Below, one piece after another: positions 44,792 to 54,223 of a DNA stretch of 64,000 nucleotides. The notes below the pieces were generated by a model. It was not told where the DNA came from. It saw only the letters and a list, made by a program, of their open reading frames with translations, and searched no databases. The position numbers and the translations under genes are program-made. Source of the stretch: Niastella populi (GTDB taxonomy: Bacteria > Bacteroidota > Bacteroidia > Chitinophagales > Chitinophagaceae); contig NZ_LWBP01000208.1 of NCBI RefSeq assembly GCF_002078015.1, positions 1 through 64,000 on the forward strand. Reading direction: 5' to 3'. Numbering within the stretch: the first letter of the stretch is position 1; each line of letters starts with the position of its first letter.

Positions 44792-47700
44792 ATGAAGAAA
44801 CTGTTAGCACTTCTTATAACAACCAGTATACTGCTTACGGCCTTTGCGCAAACAAAATCAGTTACCGGAAAAATTACCGACGCCAGCGGCGCACCCTTAC
44901 AGGGCATATCTGTAACCATCAAGGGCACCCTATCGGGCACCACCACGGCTGCCGACGGATCGTTTAAATTAAACGCTCCCGAAAATGCCATCCTTGTATT
45001 TTCGGGTGTAGGCTATGAAGCCACAGAAATGAGCATTCGAAACCGCACAGTACTCGATGTACAGTTAATAACAGAAATAAAAGCGCTTAGCGAGATCGTA
45101 GTGACCGGTACGGGTGTTGCTACGGAAAAGAAAAAGCTGTCGATAGACGTTGCCAGTGTTGGCAATAAAGACCTTGCCAAATCGGCTATTATTTCTATTG
45201 ATCAGGCATTGATAGGTAAAGTGGCCGGTGCACAAATACAAACCACTTCGGGTGAACCGGGGCAAAAGGCCAATATCATTTTACGCGGTATCAATTCCCT
45301 CGGTTCATCGAACCCCATTATATTGGTCGATGGTGTACAGGTAACCGATATAAACGGGCTCGATGTAGCGAATGTAGAAAAGGTAGAGATCGCCAAAGGG
45401 CCGGCAGCCGGTATGCTGTATGGCGCACAGGGCGCCAATGGCGTTATACAGATATTCACGAAAAAGGGCAGCCGCAATAAGGCAATAAGTATAAGCCTGC
45501 TGTCGAAAGTAAGTATCGACAAGGTTATACTTGGTAAAGACAAAACCTTAAGCGCCAAATACCATCACTTCACCCAGGATGCCAACGGGAATATCCTCGA
45601 TCGTAACGGTGATATTTTAAGGCCCGACAGTTTAGGCATGTGGCCCGAACCGGCGGAAGACGATTTCAATACCGATTTCGATTTGAAGAATGACAAAACC
45701 TATCCGTCGAACCTCGCCATGTACAACCACCTCGAGCAGGCGTATCAAACGGCTGTTTCAACCACCAATTCACTAGGTATATCAGGCGGCGGAAACAAAA
45801 CAGATTATTCATTTACGCTTACGCATCTTAACCAGGAGAATGTACTGGCCAACCGGTTCAGGCGTACGAATATGTCGGCCAACCTTGGCTTTGAAATATT
45901 CAAAGGTTTTACCGCCCGCAACAGTACACAGGTAATACTGCAGGATGAAGACCTGATTTCGGGCACTTACAACGTAACCTCGCGTATAAAGTATAATGTA
46001 GACGCCTTGTTTGAAGGCACGAATAACAACCGGTTTGAAATGATCAACTCGTATCCGTGGATAGATTTTACATCGACCTACCCCGGCACCAGTTTAACCG
46101 TTGTGCGGCCAAGGGATGAAAACCAGGTGAACGTATTGTCGGAAAAAGACTGGCATTCGCGCTACAGCAAGGATACCCGCATTATCAATAACAGCAACCT
46201 GAACTACAAGTTCCCGCGCTTTTTGGAACTTGATTTCAAGTATGGAATAGAATTATGGAATTCGGAGTTCCAGGACCTGTACAAAAACCAGGAAGCGGCG
46301 CCACAGGTGGCGTTGGGTTTCTGGGGAAATACCGCACAGGGCAGCATACGGAACGATTATGCGAAATCAACTTATCAGAATGCACTGTCGACCGTATATT
46401 TCAGAACGGATTTCAGGAAAGACTTTAAAATAGATGTGCCCATTACCACCACTACCCAACTTTCATACGACTGGCGCAAACTCGAATACAATTCCTTCTT
46501 TTCACAGGGGTTGAACCTGCCGCAATATCCGCCCACGAATATTTCCGCAGCAGCACTAAAAACCAGCGGCGACGGCCGGTTTGAATACATTACGTTCGGC
46601 TACCTGGTAAATCAAACCATCGACTTCGGCAACTTATTCGGCGTTACCGGCGGTTTCCGCTCAGACTATAACTCCCAATTCGGCGACCAGAGTGAACCAT
46701 TCACCTTCGGCCGCGGAACGGTTTATTTCCGGCCGGTAGAACTGCTGGATGTAACCCGGCTAACCGAATGGAAAATAAGGGCAGCTTATGGCGCCGCCGG
46801 TATTCCACCCAATGAATTTGACGGCGAATATTATTCGCGCCAGACAACACTGGGCTCGATACAATTAGGCGAAGGTGTAGGGTTGTATCTGCCGAACATT
46901 TTGGGTAACCGGAACCTGAGAGTGCAGGAAGTGCGCGAACTGGAAGTTGGAACCGATATCATCATTACCCCATCGGCAAAAGAGTGGTTAAACAGGATAA
47001 GCCTGTCGTTCACTTACTGGAACAAGAACAACAGGAACAATATTCAATACGTAGACCTGCCGCCTTCAAGCGGCGCCCAGCAGATAAGGGACAACCTGAT
47101 TGAATTGACCGTAAAAGGTGCAGATGTTAGTTTAGACGCTTCTATGTATACCAACAAAAACGTCGACTGGCAGTTGGGTGTCCGGTTCGGTACGTTCAAA
47201 ACAAAAGTTGATAAAGTAGCCAATGGCCGCGATTTTGTAAACGGATTGTTCATTGTAAAAGAAGGCGAATCGCTGGGTAATTTTTACACGCAAAATCCAC
47301 TGACAAGCATCGATCAAACCCGCACTGCCGATAAAACAAGGTACATCCCGGAAAACGAAGCCGGAGATTACGAAGTGGTAAACGGTGTTGTCGTGAACAA
47401 AACCACCAAGCGGGTACGGCTTACCGATGCAACCGACCAGGCTATCTCGGGCAATGCTTATCCTGATTTTACCATGTCGTTCATCAACAATGTTACGCTT
47501 TGGAACAAATTGAATATTTCCATGCAGTGGGACTGGTACCGTGGCAATGAGATCTACAACCTGACCAAACAATGGATGTACCGCGACAGACTGCAAAAGG
47601 ATTTCGACAAGTCGATCACCGTCAACGGACAAACAGGCGCTTTTGTAAATTTCTATAACAGTTTATACAATAGCGTTCAGCGTACAGGATGGTTTGTAGA

Positions 47701-47971
47701 AGATGGTTCGTTCTGGAGAATGCGCGACCTCACATTTACCTACCAGTTAGGCAGCGCATTGAACGTACCATGGGTAAAGGGCATTGCCATTACCGCTTCA
47801 GGCAGGAACCTGTTAACCATCACAGATTACGAAGGACTTGATCCCGAAGCCACATCGGCCCAGGACAGCCAGGGTAACCGTTCTGTAGGCGCAGGATCGA
47901 ATATTGGAGCTGATTATTTTTCCATTCCCAACCTGCGTTCATTTCAGCTTGGCGTAAACCTTCAATTCTAA
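44792..47971 (+). CDS. SusC/RagA TonB-linked transporter (SusC3)
   Basis: 1059 residues. Signal peptide MKKLLALLITTSILLTAFAQ, carboxypeptidase-like domain (VTGKITDASGAPLQGISVTI), plug (QALIGKVAGAQIQTTSGEPG, VEIAKGPAAGMLYGAQGANG), barrel ending RSFQLGVNLQF. The plug KGPAAGMLYGAQGANG departs from the common KDAASAAIYGSRGANG, marking another subfamily. It has no STN domain, no sigma/FecR and no enzyme beside it. SusD3 follows after 16 bp. Confidence 0.95.
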   Translation: MKKLLALLITTSILLTAFAQTKSVTGKITDASGAPLQGISVTIKGTLSGTTTAADGSFKLNAPENAILVFSGVGYEATEMSIRNRTVLDVQLITEIKALSEIVVTGTGVATEKKKLSIDVASVGNKDLAKSAIISIDQALIGKVAGAQIQTTSGEPGQKANIILRGINSLGSSNPIILVDGVQVTDINGLDVANVEKVEIAKGPAAGMLYGAQGANGVIQIFTKKGSRNKAISISLLSKVSIDKVILGKDKTLSAKYHHFTQDANGNILDRNGDILRPDSLGMWPEPAEDDFNTDFDLKNDKTYPSNLAMYNHLEQAYQTAVSTTNSLGISGGGNKTDYSFTLTHLNQENVLANRFRRTNMSANLGFEIFKGFTARNSTQVILQDEDLISGTYNVTSRIKYNVDALFEGTNNNRFEMINSYPWIDFTSTYPGTSLTVVRPRDENQVNVLSEKDWHSRYSKDTRIINNSNLNYKFPRFLELDFKYGIELWNSEFQDLYKNQEAAPQVALGFWGNTAQGSIRNDYAKSTYQNALSTVYFRTDFRKDFKIDVPITTTTQLSYDWRKLEYNSFFSQGLNLPQYPPTNISAAALKTSGDGRFEYITFGYLVNQTIDFGNLFGVTGGFRSDYNSQFGDQSEPFTFGRGTVYFRPVELLDVTRLTEWKIRAAYGAAGIPPNEFDGEYYSRQTTLGSIQLGEGVGLYLPNILGNRNLRVQEVRELEVGTDIIITPSAKEWLNRISLSFTYWNKNNRNNIQYVDLPPSSGAQQIRDNLIELTVKGADVSLDASMYTNKNVDWQLGVRFGTFKTKVDKVANGRDFVNGLFIVKEGESLGNFYTQNPLTSIDQTRTADKTRYIPENEAGDYEVVNGVVVNKTTKRVRLTDATDQAISGNAYPDFTMSFINNVTLWNKLNISMQWDWYRGNEIYNLTKQWMYRDRLQKDFDKSITVNGQTGAFVNFYNSLYNSVQRTGWFVEDGSFWRMRDLTFTYQLGSALNVPWVKGIAITASGRNLLTITDYEGLDPEATSAQDSQGNRSVGAGSNIGADYFSIPNLRSFQLGVNLQF

Positions 47972-47987
47972 CGTAAATCTGATTTTT

Positions 47988-49616
47988 ATGAAACGACATC
48001 TTATATATATTCTGATTATAATTATAGCCGGGGGAGCCTGCAGGAAATCATCCCTCGAACTGAATGATCCCAATAAACCAACACCCGAACTATCACTGAT
48101 AACCGAAGCGGGGTTGAAGAATTTTTCATTGGGCATTCTGCAAAAAATGATGGCCAATGTGCCCGATGAAGGCAATACCAATATTTTCCATATTGCCCTT
48201 ACCAACCACAGCATTATGGGCGATGAGGCGTATTGCCCTTATGGCAATTACGGCTTCCGCTGGGTTGACCAGGTATTCAGGATCACCCTGCCAAACGGCA
48301 CGGTAATAACCAACCCCAATGGCGTTGATCAAAAAACACAGCTGCAGGGTTTTGATTCACGCGGCGCCGGCGAACTGAATGCATTTCAGTATGAATGGGC
48401 GGTGAATTATTACATCATAGCACAGGCCAATCAATTACTGGAAGCATTGGACAACCCGGAATTGGTTTTATCCGGTGATGCGGAAAATAAAAAGAATACG
48501 TTCAAAGCATGGGCCTTATGGTGGAAGGGATATGCATTCTCACGCATAGGCTCTATGTACCTGGCAGGCGTAATACCCACAAAGGCCGGCGTCACCAATG
48601 GCGAATTTGTTGACCATACCGCCATTCTTGCAGAGGCCGACAAGGTGCTGAACGAATGCTTGACAACCCTGAACGCCGTTACTGAATCAGCAGAGTATAC
48701 CAATATTATGCAGGCCATTGTTGCATCTTTTAACGACAACAAGAAGATAGTAACGCCGGCTATGTGGAAGCGGCAGGTATATTCATTACAGGCACGCAAC
48801 CTGATGGCCAATACAAAGATCACTGAAATGACGGCCGCCCAGTGGCAGCAAATAATTACACTAGCCAACCAGGGCATACAGGCTACAGATGTGATCTTCC
48901 GGTTTGGTATGGACCCCAGCGGAGCCAATGACGTATCGCTGGGTTTCTTTCATCCTTATGCATTTATTGGCGAAGTAAATCAGTTCACGTTTGTGAGCGA
49001 GCGGTTTATACAGGAGTTCAAACCCAATGATACCCGCTTGCAAAAAGGGTTTGTTCCTTTTTCAGTACCAAAAGTAAATGAACGGGGCCGCGGCCTGCAG
49101 TTTGGTACCCGCTGGAACCCGGTATTCATTGAAGATGGCGGACTGTATGCAACCGGCGATAACAGGGGCCTGGTGCCGTTGGTGTGCAGCTATGAAGAAA
49201 ACCAGTTGATGAAGGCGGAAGCATTGATACGCACCGGAAGCATAGAAGCCGGTTTGCAACTGGTTGATGCCGTTAGGGATTTTCAAAACTCAGGGCTTGC
49301 GCATGTAGCGGGCACGGGTTTAAATGCTGACGCGGCGCTGGAAGAGTTCAGACGGGAAAGAAGGGTAGCGCTCTTTTTGTGGGGAACCGCTTTTTACGAT
49401 GCACGGCGCTGGGGTGTAACCAAACCGGCTTCACAAGGCGGAGGCAGGGCCAATGCCATTGTGATCATTCCCGGCAATTTATTAACGCCGCCACAAACCG
49501 GTTCAATACCTACTCCGTGTTTTATGGAGTATAACTATATGGATTATTGGGATGTTCCCCAGAATGAACTTGATTTCAATACACCGGGTAACGTTTCGAT
49601 ACCATTGAAAAACTAG
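47988..49616 (+). CDS. RagB/SusD family lipoprotein (SusD3)
   Basis: 542 residues. The lipobox is GGAC (IIAGGACRKS). Helical repeats (KAWALWWKGYAFSRIGSMYL), a substrate-binding region (about 250-420) and the SusD end block LEEFRRERRVALFLWGTAFY DARRWG are visible. It pairs with SusC3 and ends the operon (terminator at 49648). The import substrate is unknown because no enzyme is attached. The gene has the same codon use as the flanking chromosome. Confidence 0.94.
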   Translation: MKRHLIYILIIIIAGGACRKSSLELNDPNKPTPELSLITEAGLKNFSLGILQKMMANVPDEGNTNIFHIALTNHSIMGDEAYCPYGNYGFRWVDQVFRITLPNGTVITNPNGVDQKTQLQGFDSRGAGELNAFQYEWAVNYYIIAQANQLLEALDNPELVLSGDAENKKNTFKAWALWWKGYAFSRIGSMYLAGVIPTKAGVTNGEFVDHTAILAEADKVLNECLTTLNAVTESAEYTNIMQAIVASFNDNKKIVTPAMWKRQVYSLQARNLMANTKITEMTAAQWQQIITLANQGIQATDVIFRFGMDPSGANDVSLGFFHPYAFIGEVNQFTFVSERFIQEFKPNDTRLQKGFVPFSVPKVNERGRGLQFGTRWNPVFIEDGGLYATGDNRGLVPLVCSYEENQLMKAEALIRTGSIEAGLQLVDAVRDFQNSGLAHVAGTGLNADAALEEFRRERRVALFLWGTAFYDARRWGVTKPASQGGGRANAIVIIPGNLLTPPQTGSIPTPCFMEYNYMDYWDVPQNELDFNTPGNVSIPLKN

Positions 49617-49647
49617 TGTTACAATCAAAGGTTGTTTGCGAAGGCCG

Positions 49648-49698
49648 GCTCTCCTGCCCTCCCCTGTGTGGGAGTTAAAGGTGGGAGAGCTTTTTTTT
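49648..49698 (+). terminator. terminator of the SusC3 operon
   Basis: GCTCTCC (49648-49654) pairs with GGAGAGC (49684-49690), with a second CTCCC/GGGAG stem inside, followed by eight T. Confidence 0.85.
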
Positions 49699-49702
49699 GC
49701 AA

Positions 49703-50065
49703 TTACCCGATCCATTGTTTAACGGTAGGGATCAATTGTTCGCCCATCATATCTTTCGACATCAATGCGTTAGCGCCCGTGCTTTTCAGGTAGTCGGCAT
49801 CGTTCAAATGATAGGAATCGAATAATACGATGGGAATGTGCTGGTAACCGGCATTCAGGCGAATGGAATTGATAAGGCCCAGTCCGTCGAGCTTTGGCAT
49901 ATTCAGATCGGTTATTACCATATCGATATGCTGGCCGTCGAAATGTTTTAAGGCATCTTCCCCATCGATGCCGGCCAGGGTGGTATATCCTTCCTGTTCG
50001 AGGGTGAACCGGAGCATTTGCACTACGAAATCGGAGTCGTCAACTACAAGAATAGTTTTATTCAT
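49703..50065 (-). CDS. single-domain response regulator receiver protein
   Basis: 120 residues from the ATG at 50065 (8 further codons upstream are not needed). Acidic pair VVDDSD, phosphoacceptor Asp in MVITDLNMPKLDG, and LFDSYHL in place of the usual Thr/Ser-Ala segment; the conserved Lys position reads MSKDMMGE. The degenerate last two sites suggest altered signalling. No kinase gene is adjacent. It is convergent with SusD3. Confidence 0.9.
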   Translation of the reverse strand: MNKTILVVDDSDFVVQMLRFTLEQEGYTTLAGIDGEDALKHFDGQHIDMVITDLNMPKLDGLGLINSIRLNAGYQHIPIVLFDSYHLNDADYLKSTGANALMSKDMMGEQLIPTVKQWIG

Positions 50066-50249
50066 ATAATAAGATTTGGATGGTAGCAATACAAAATAAC
50101 GTGCGGAATGGTGGTTATTCCTGTATATGACGATTCAATAAAATGTTGTTACAGGTTTACCTGTAGCGGAGCATTATGTAACTACTAAGGCAGACCGATA
50201 TGAGGAAAATGCAGCGCCAGATAGGGGTTGTACAAATGAGAAAAAGCAC

Positions 50250-50921
50250 TTATTTGAATATTACGGCTTCTATGCTGAAGATGGCCAGTATATCATCCAT
50301 TTTTCGGGTGGTTTCAGGATAATCATTTGCGTTTTCGGCAGAGAGAATGATGCTGTTATTTTCGCCGCCGGGCCTTACCCTTCTTATGATGCCTTTGAGG
50401 TTTTTGTCGACTATATAATAAAAGAAGCCGGCATTGAGGATCTTTGTGAAGCGTAGTTTTTTTATGGCGATCCAGTTGCCGCTTCGGAATTTTGGTTCCA
50501 TGCTATCGCCGGTAACCGGTATAACGCCATCAACATCACCGATAACGGGCGCCTCTATACGTGCTGTAATGAGAACAGGTTGTTCGCTTATGGTTACAAT
50601 GTTGCCGGGAGCAATATTGTTATCGAACAACAATAATGGTTCTTCATCCTGCGCAAGAAAAATACCGGTTAAAAAAGCGGCAGCAGATGATCTTGTTTTT
50701 CTGTTACCATTCAATTTTGGATCTTCAGAAACCTGGTCGGGCACATTCTCCATTTCATTGAGATACTCAACCAGCTTGTTATATAATCCAAAGTCGCTGG
50801 GCTTTGTACCTTTCTCCCACTTGTACAGGTTTTCTTTAGAAATACCGGTAGCTGCTGCAATGGCAGGCATCTTAATTTTCTTCTTTTTCCGGAACTCCTT
50901 TAACCTTTTGCCAATTTCCAT
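50250..50921 (-). CDS. XRE HTH / S24 (LexA-like) repressor, copy 1
   Basis: 223 residues from the ATG at 50921 (an in-frame TTG stands 3 codons upstream at 50930). An XRE helix-turn-helix occupies about 1-60 (KIKMPAIAAATGISKENLYK). An S24 peptidase-like domain follows with the nucleophile Ser in VTGDSMEPKF and the strand FYYIVDKNLKGIIRRVRPG. At the place of the catalytic Lys (VKRL in LexA) the sequence reads IRRV, so self-cleavage may not occur. A palindrome lies between this gene and the divergent 51036 gene. Copy 2 is at 51575-52234. Confidence 0.88.
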   Translation of the reverse strand: MEIGKRLKEFRKKKKIKMPAIAAATGISKENLYKWEKGTKPSDFGLYNKLVEYLNEMENVPDQVSEDPKLNGNRKTRSSAAAFLTGIFLAQDEEPLLLFDNNIAPGNIVTISEQPVLITARIEAPVIGDVDGVIPVTGDSMEPKFRSGNWIAIKKLRFTKILNAGFFYYIVDKNLKGIIRRVRPGGENNSIILSAENANDYPETTRKMDDILAIFSIEAVIFK

Positions 50922-50977
50922 TGATATCAATCAATTAAGTGAAAAGAAGTAAAGAATTACACTAATGTTTTATATAA

Positions 50978-50995
50978 AATGGAACATTTTCCATT
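50978..50995. promoter_or_regulatory. candidate operator between divergent regulators
   Basis: AATGGAA-CATT-TTCCATT is a perfect 18-bp inverted repeat, directly before TATCTTTA (50995-51002), a near match to the TAnnTTTG -7 element for the plus-strand gene at 51036. A repressor bound here would block that promoter. Confidence 0.5.
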
Positions 50996-51035
50996 ATCTT
51001 TATGTAGCAAAATTACTGTACCAAATTAAGAAATA

Positions 51036-51242
51036 ATGAAACTCAGCCAAAAAGCATTAAAGGCGATCAACAATCCAGTTACCCGCCGCCGCTTGATGGA
51101 TGTTCTTGGCTGTACAGAGTTTACCATAGCCAGATACATTCAGAAGAACAGCGATAACCTTACTAAAGCAGCTGCTTTACAGGTAATTAGAGAAGTAACC
51201 GGCTTGCCCGACGAAGAGATCCTGGAAGTAGAAAAACGTTAA
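51036..51242 (+). CDS. small DNA-binding protein (Cro-like position)
   Basis: 68 residues, all helical: TRRRLMDVLGCTEFTIARYI has the spacing of a helix-turn-helix, and the protein is basic at its start. It is divergent from the S24 repressor gene with 115 bp between starts, the arrangement of CI/Cro-type switches. No phage genes accompany it. A terminator follows at 51341. The role as a regulator is inference. Confidence 0.65.
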   Translation: MKLSQKALKAINNPVTRRRLMDVLGCTEFTIARYIQKNSDNLTKAAALQVIREVTGLPDEEILEVEKR

Positions 51243-51574
51243 GAAATTATACAAAAAGGGTTATTTCAGAATAAGCTATTTCACAATCCATACCCTACAG
51301 GTGATTTTATACTATTTTCCACTTTCCGGCTCTAATGAATAAAACAGGTTCAAAATTTTCATTGAACCTGTTTTATTAATCACATTACAATTGTAATAAA
51401 GGAAGAACGCACTTACACTTTACCAGAGCAATGGTAGCAGTTAACCATATGTTTGATTTTTCTATTACTTAAAACAATTAAGCAATCTTGCTGTACTAAA
51501 CTGAAGTAAAAAAAAATTATATAAAACGGCTAAAAAGGCAGGAATAACGCCGCTTTAAGAAAATATTATATATT
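51243..51574. other. intergenic region, AT-rich
   Basis: 332 bp with the terminator at 51341 and no gene. The part after 51400 is very AT-rich and convergent to the second repressor gene. Confidence 0.5.
51341..51374. terminator. terminator downstream of the small DNA-binding gene
   Basis: A perfect 13-bp stem (AAAACAGGTTCAA at 51341-51353 with its complement at 51362-51374) with an AATTTTCA loop and flanking A/T tracts. Confidence 0.9.
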
Positions 51575-52234
51575 TTAATATCTTAATATGCCGGCAATTA
51601 TTTTAAATACAGCTTCAATTTGCTCCCAGGTACGCTGAATTGGCGGAAAGAGGTGTTGATTGGGATTGTCTGAAACAAGCAGGAGACTGTTCTCTGTTTC
51701 GCCTTTGTATACCCGACGAATGATTCCCTGCCAGTTTTTATCAATTATGTAGTAATGCAGCCCCCAGTTAAGTATTCTTGAGTCGTTCAGCCTGATAATG
51801 CCTATACGGCAGCCATTGCCGAAGGTAGGCGCCATGCTTTCACCCGTTACTTCAATAACGCCATCTACAGGCCCCAGAAAAGGTGCATTGATGCGGTCGA
51901 CAATAAGTTCAGGTTCATCATTAAAAAAGGTAATGGTACCGGCAGCAGCTTTGCCATCAGTTTGAGGAACAGGCAACAGGTTCAGGTTCAGCGGCAACCT
52001 GAGCGTAGCGGGTTTTTGAGTATCCCTTTCAAGCTGCTCCTCATGGAATTTGTTCTCCATTTCATCGAGGTACGCTTTTAACCTGAAATAATCGTTTAGA
52101 TCACTGGGTTTGGTTCCCTTTTCCCATTTGTATAAGGTTTCCTTTGCTATGCCGGTAAGAAGGGCAATGGCAGGCATTTTAATTTTTGTTCTTTCCCGGA
52201 ACGCCTTAAGTCTTTGAGCCAGGTTATGATCCAT
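51575..52234 (-). CDS. XRE HTH / S24 (LexA-like) repressor, copy 2
   Basis: 219 residues, clearly paralogous to copy 1: KIKMPAIALLTGIAKETLYK and WEKGTKPSD in the HTH, VTGESMAPTFGNG with the nucleophile Ser, and HYYIIDKNWQGIIRRVYKG, where the Lys position is again IRRV. The linker between domains is shorter and Pro/Leu-rich (ATLRLPLNLNLLPVPQTDGK). A 20-bp palindrome 104 bp upstream (52338-52357) is a likely self-operator. Nothing in the sequence says which genes it controls. Confidence 0.87.
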   Translation of the reverse strand: MDHNLAQRLKAFRERTKIKMPAIALLTGIAKETLYKWEKGTKPSDLNDYFRLKAYLDEMENKFHEEQLERDTQKPATLRLPLNLNLLPVPQTDGKAAAGTITFFNDEPELIVDRINAPFLGPVDGVIEVTGESMAPTFGNGCRIGIIRLNDSRILNWGLHYYIIDKNWQGIIRRVYKGETENSLLLVSDNPNQHLFPPIQRTWEQIEAVFKIIAGILRY

Positions 52235-53045
52235 TAGATTTATAATTCAAAACGACAACACATTAAGTTTCGACCTTAGAGCTAAATTCACTTGATCCCG
52301 ATCAAAAAAAGCGGCCAACCGCATTGATCGGACAACAAATTGTAAACCTTTACAATTAGCTTACTCTAACCGGTAAAAATGTAAACTACTATACTATTTT
52401 CACTTTCTTTCCAACACAAAGGTATAAATTATACCAAATTCCAATATCGCTTCTCTTACCAGAATGTGTTTTATTGACCATGGTCATTTCAAAACACCCG
52501 GATACCTGTTTCTTTAATCAATTAAACTCATTATCGTGGGCACAGTAGAAGTTACAAGAAATGCGATTCGCATTACAAAGGCCAATAGTATGTGTACGGC
52601 ACAAATCAATAAGCTACTGTTTGGAATAAAGCAATGCTTTTCTTTTCCTGTTGATCTACACTGTTGCAACATTCACTCAGGCAATTACAAAACAAAACTG
52701 CGAAAAAGGACTAACGGTAATTGCAGAAAATGCAAAACGTGAAAATGTGCAATAATGTTTTACCGAAAACGGCCGTGGATTACTTTATTGAAAATGATAA
52801 ATTTAAATATACCGGTGAAGCATATCCATGTAGTACAGGACCAGATTTAATGTTTTGTTTAAAAATTGACCTTGAGCGTTCCGGAAAAAAAAATTACATT
52901 TGGTAATAGCGACTCCTCCCCTGCGAAATTTTTATCCGTCCCGGCAAACATAATGCAACTGGTATTTACAATGGTATACGTGTACGGATCTCATGCATCA
53001 GTGTACAATATGCATCAATATAAACCTTTATCTTAAAATTATCTT
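52235..53045. other. gene-poor AT-rich region
   Basis: 811 bp between repressor copy 2 and the AraC-type gene. It holds the palindromes noted separately. Two short overlapping plus-strand frames (52536-52742 and 52721-52906) have only GTG or TTG starts and no recognisable family. The second has an internal ATG at 52742 for a 53-residue product (MCNNVLPKTAVDYFIENDKF...). I do not consider either proven. Confidence 0.4.
52338..52357. promoter_or_regulatory. candidate operator upstream of repressor copy 2
   Basis: AATTGTAAA-CC-TTTACAATT is a perfect 20-bp palindrome. A half-site TGTAAAC recurs at about 52379, and a second palindrome (GGTATAA-A-TTATACC) lies at 52421-52435. Confidence 0.5.
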
Positions 53046-53423
53046 ATGAACCAGAAACGTTTGAGGAGACCTTATCTGGAAGCTATTCAATCCATTAAAG
53101 ACTACATCGATCAGCATCCGCTGGAAATTAAAACGATCTCAACGCTCATTCACCAGACACATTCACAAATTGGTATCAATTTGCTGCACCAGGGATTCAG
53201 GCAGTTATTCGGCACCCGTATCAAGGAATACGAGATAAGGAAACGCCTGGAGGCCGCGGCCAATCTGCTAATGCAGGATGACCTGACCATGCAGGAGATA
53301 ACCGCGAAATGCGGTTACAGTGCGCAAAGTTCGTTTGTACGGGCGTTTAAAGATGTACATGGCATTACTCCCGGACAATGGCGAAGCCGTTATGTGCCCC
53401 TGCCGTTGCAGGAAGCATGTTAG
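53046..53423 (+). CDS. AraC-type HTH protein (DNA-binding domain only)
   Basis: 125 residues, just the double helix-turn-helix of AraC/XylS: IKDYIDQHPLEIKTISTLIH, LFGTRIKEYEIRKRLEAAAN, and the second motif DLTMQEITAKCGYSAQSSFV RAFKDVHGITPGQWR. There is no N-terminal ligand domain, so it would bind DNA without a built-in sensor. Its target is unknown. A large hairpin array follows 38 bp after the stop. Confidence 0.9.
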   Translation: MNQKRLRRPYLEAIQSIKDYIDQHPLEIKTISTLIHQTHSQIGINLLHQGFRQLFGTRIKEYEIRKRLEAAANLLMQDDLTMQEITAKCGYSAQSSFVRAFKDVHGITPGQWRSRYVPLPLQEAC

Positions 53424-53460
53424 TTGAAGTTTTACTTCGTTATTTATTGATGTTAATGAA

Positions 53461-53557
53461 CTGTTGCAGGCAGGTTGATGGTAGTTGACGAGTTGACTTG
53501 TTGACGAGTTAACTCGTTGACCGGTTGCCAGTGAACAGTACGTTTGCCTGCAGCAGT
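53461..53557. repeat. self-complementary short-word array (GTTGACGAGTT)
   Basis: The outer stem CTGTTGCAGGCA (53461-53472) pairs with TGCCTGCAGCAG (53546-53557), one G-T pair. Inside are tandem words GTTGACGAGTTGACTTGTTGA and the palindrome ACGAGTTAACTCGT. It lies just after the AraC-type gene. Confidence 0.8.
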
Positions 53558-54070
53558 TATACAGTAAACATTGCTGATGCACGGTGATGCACAGTTATAC
53601 AAAACACATTGCGTGACTAACCTTTTTATAATAACGTTGAACGCGTCATCGCACGAAACCCAGTACGCACAGGCATTTCAACCAAGGCGTGCAAACAGAA
53701 GAAGTAAAAGTGTGATTTTGTATAAAAAAAATGCAAACAGCGAAAATAAGGGAGTGTAAATTGCATCAGATATTTGAAGAAGCGGTTGAAACCGAAGATA
53801 CGCTAAGATGAATGTTGAGTTATCGGTTACCAGTTACCGGGAAATTAATTCAGGCAACCTGACAACAGGGAAACATTCTGAACCCCAGGGCCCGGCAATG
53901 GGATTCTGGTACCAGGTAACAACTACAACGGCCTTTCCTGATCTATTATAGAAGGTTTTTAACAGTGGCTTGCTGTGCTGCCTTTTTTCTTTAATTAAGG
54001 CACCCTGCAGTAAGCAAAAGCAACATGCTATTTTATAACGGTGATACCTACACAAATAAAAAGTGAGAAA

Positions 54071-54223
54071 ATGGTAAAAAAAAGTGCAAATGCGATAAAG
54101 ATGGTGAGTTATCTTGCATACAGATTAAAAGGACTCACACCCCAAAAAGACAAGACCGACCATAAAAAATACGACAATATAATTTCTCCTATTCAGACTC
54201 TGCTGGTACTAGATAAACTTTAA
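54071..54223 (+). CDS. possible small basic protein
   Basis: 50 residues from the ATG at 54071 (a GTG at 54041 extends it by 10). Lys-rich (MVKKSANAIKMVSYLAYRLK), with no signal peptide and no family. It precedes the small secreted protein gene by 58 bp in the same direction. It might be a peptide gene of the same locus or chance. Confidence 0.3.
   Translation: MVKKSANAIKMVSYLAYRLKGLTPQKDKTDHKKYDNIISPIQTLLVLDKL

Noticed and set aside
50250-52435. Prophage remnant around the S24/HTH genes
   Set aside because: No integrase, structural or lysis genes, and no attachment-site repeats were seen.
52536-52906. Two small plus-strand open frames as genes
   Set aside because: GTG/TTG starts, overlapping frames and no homology by eye; mentioned only in the region note.
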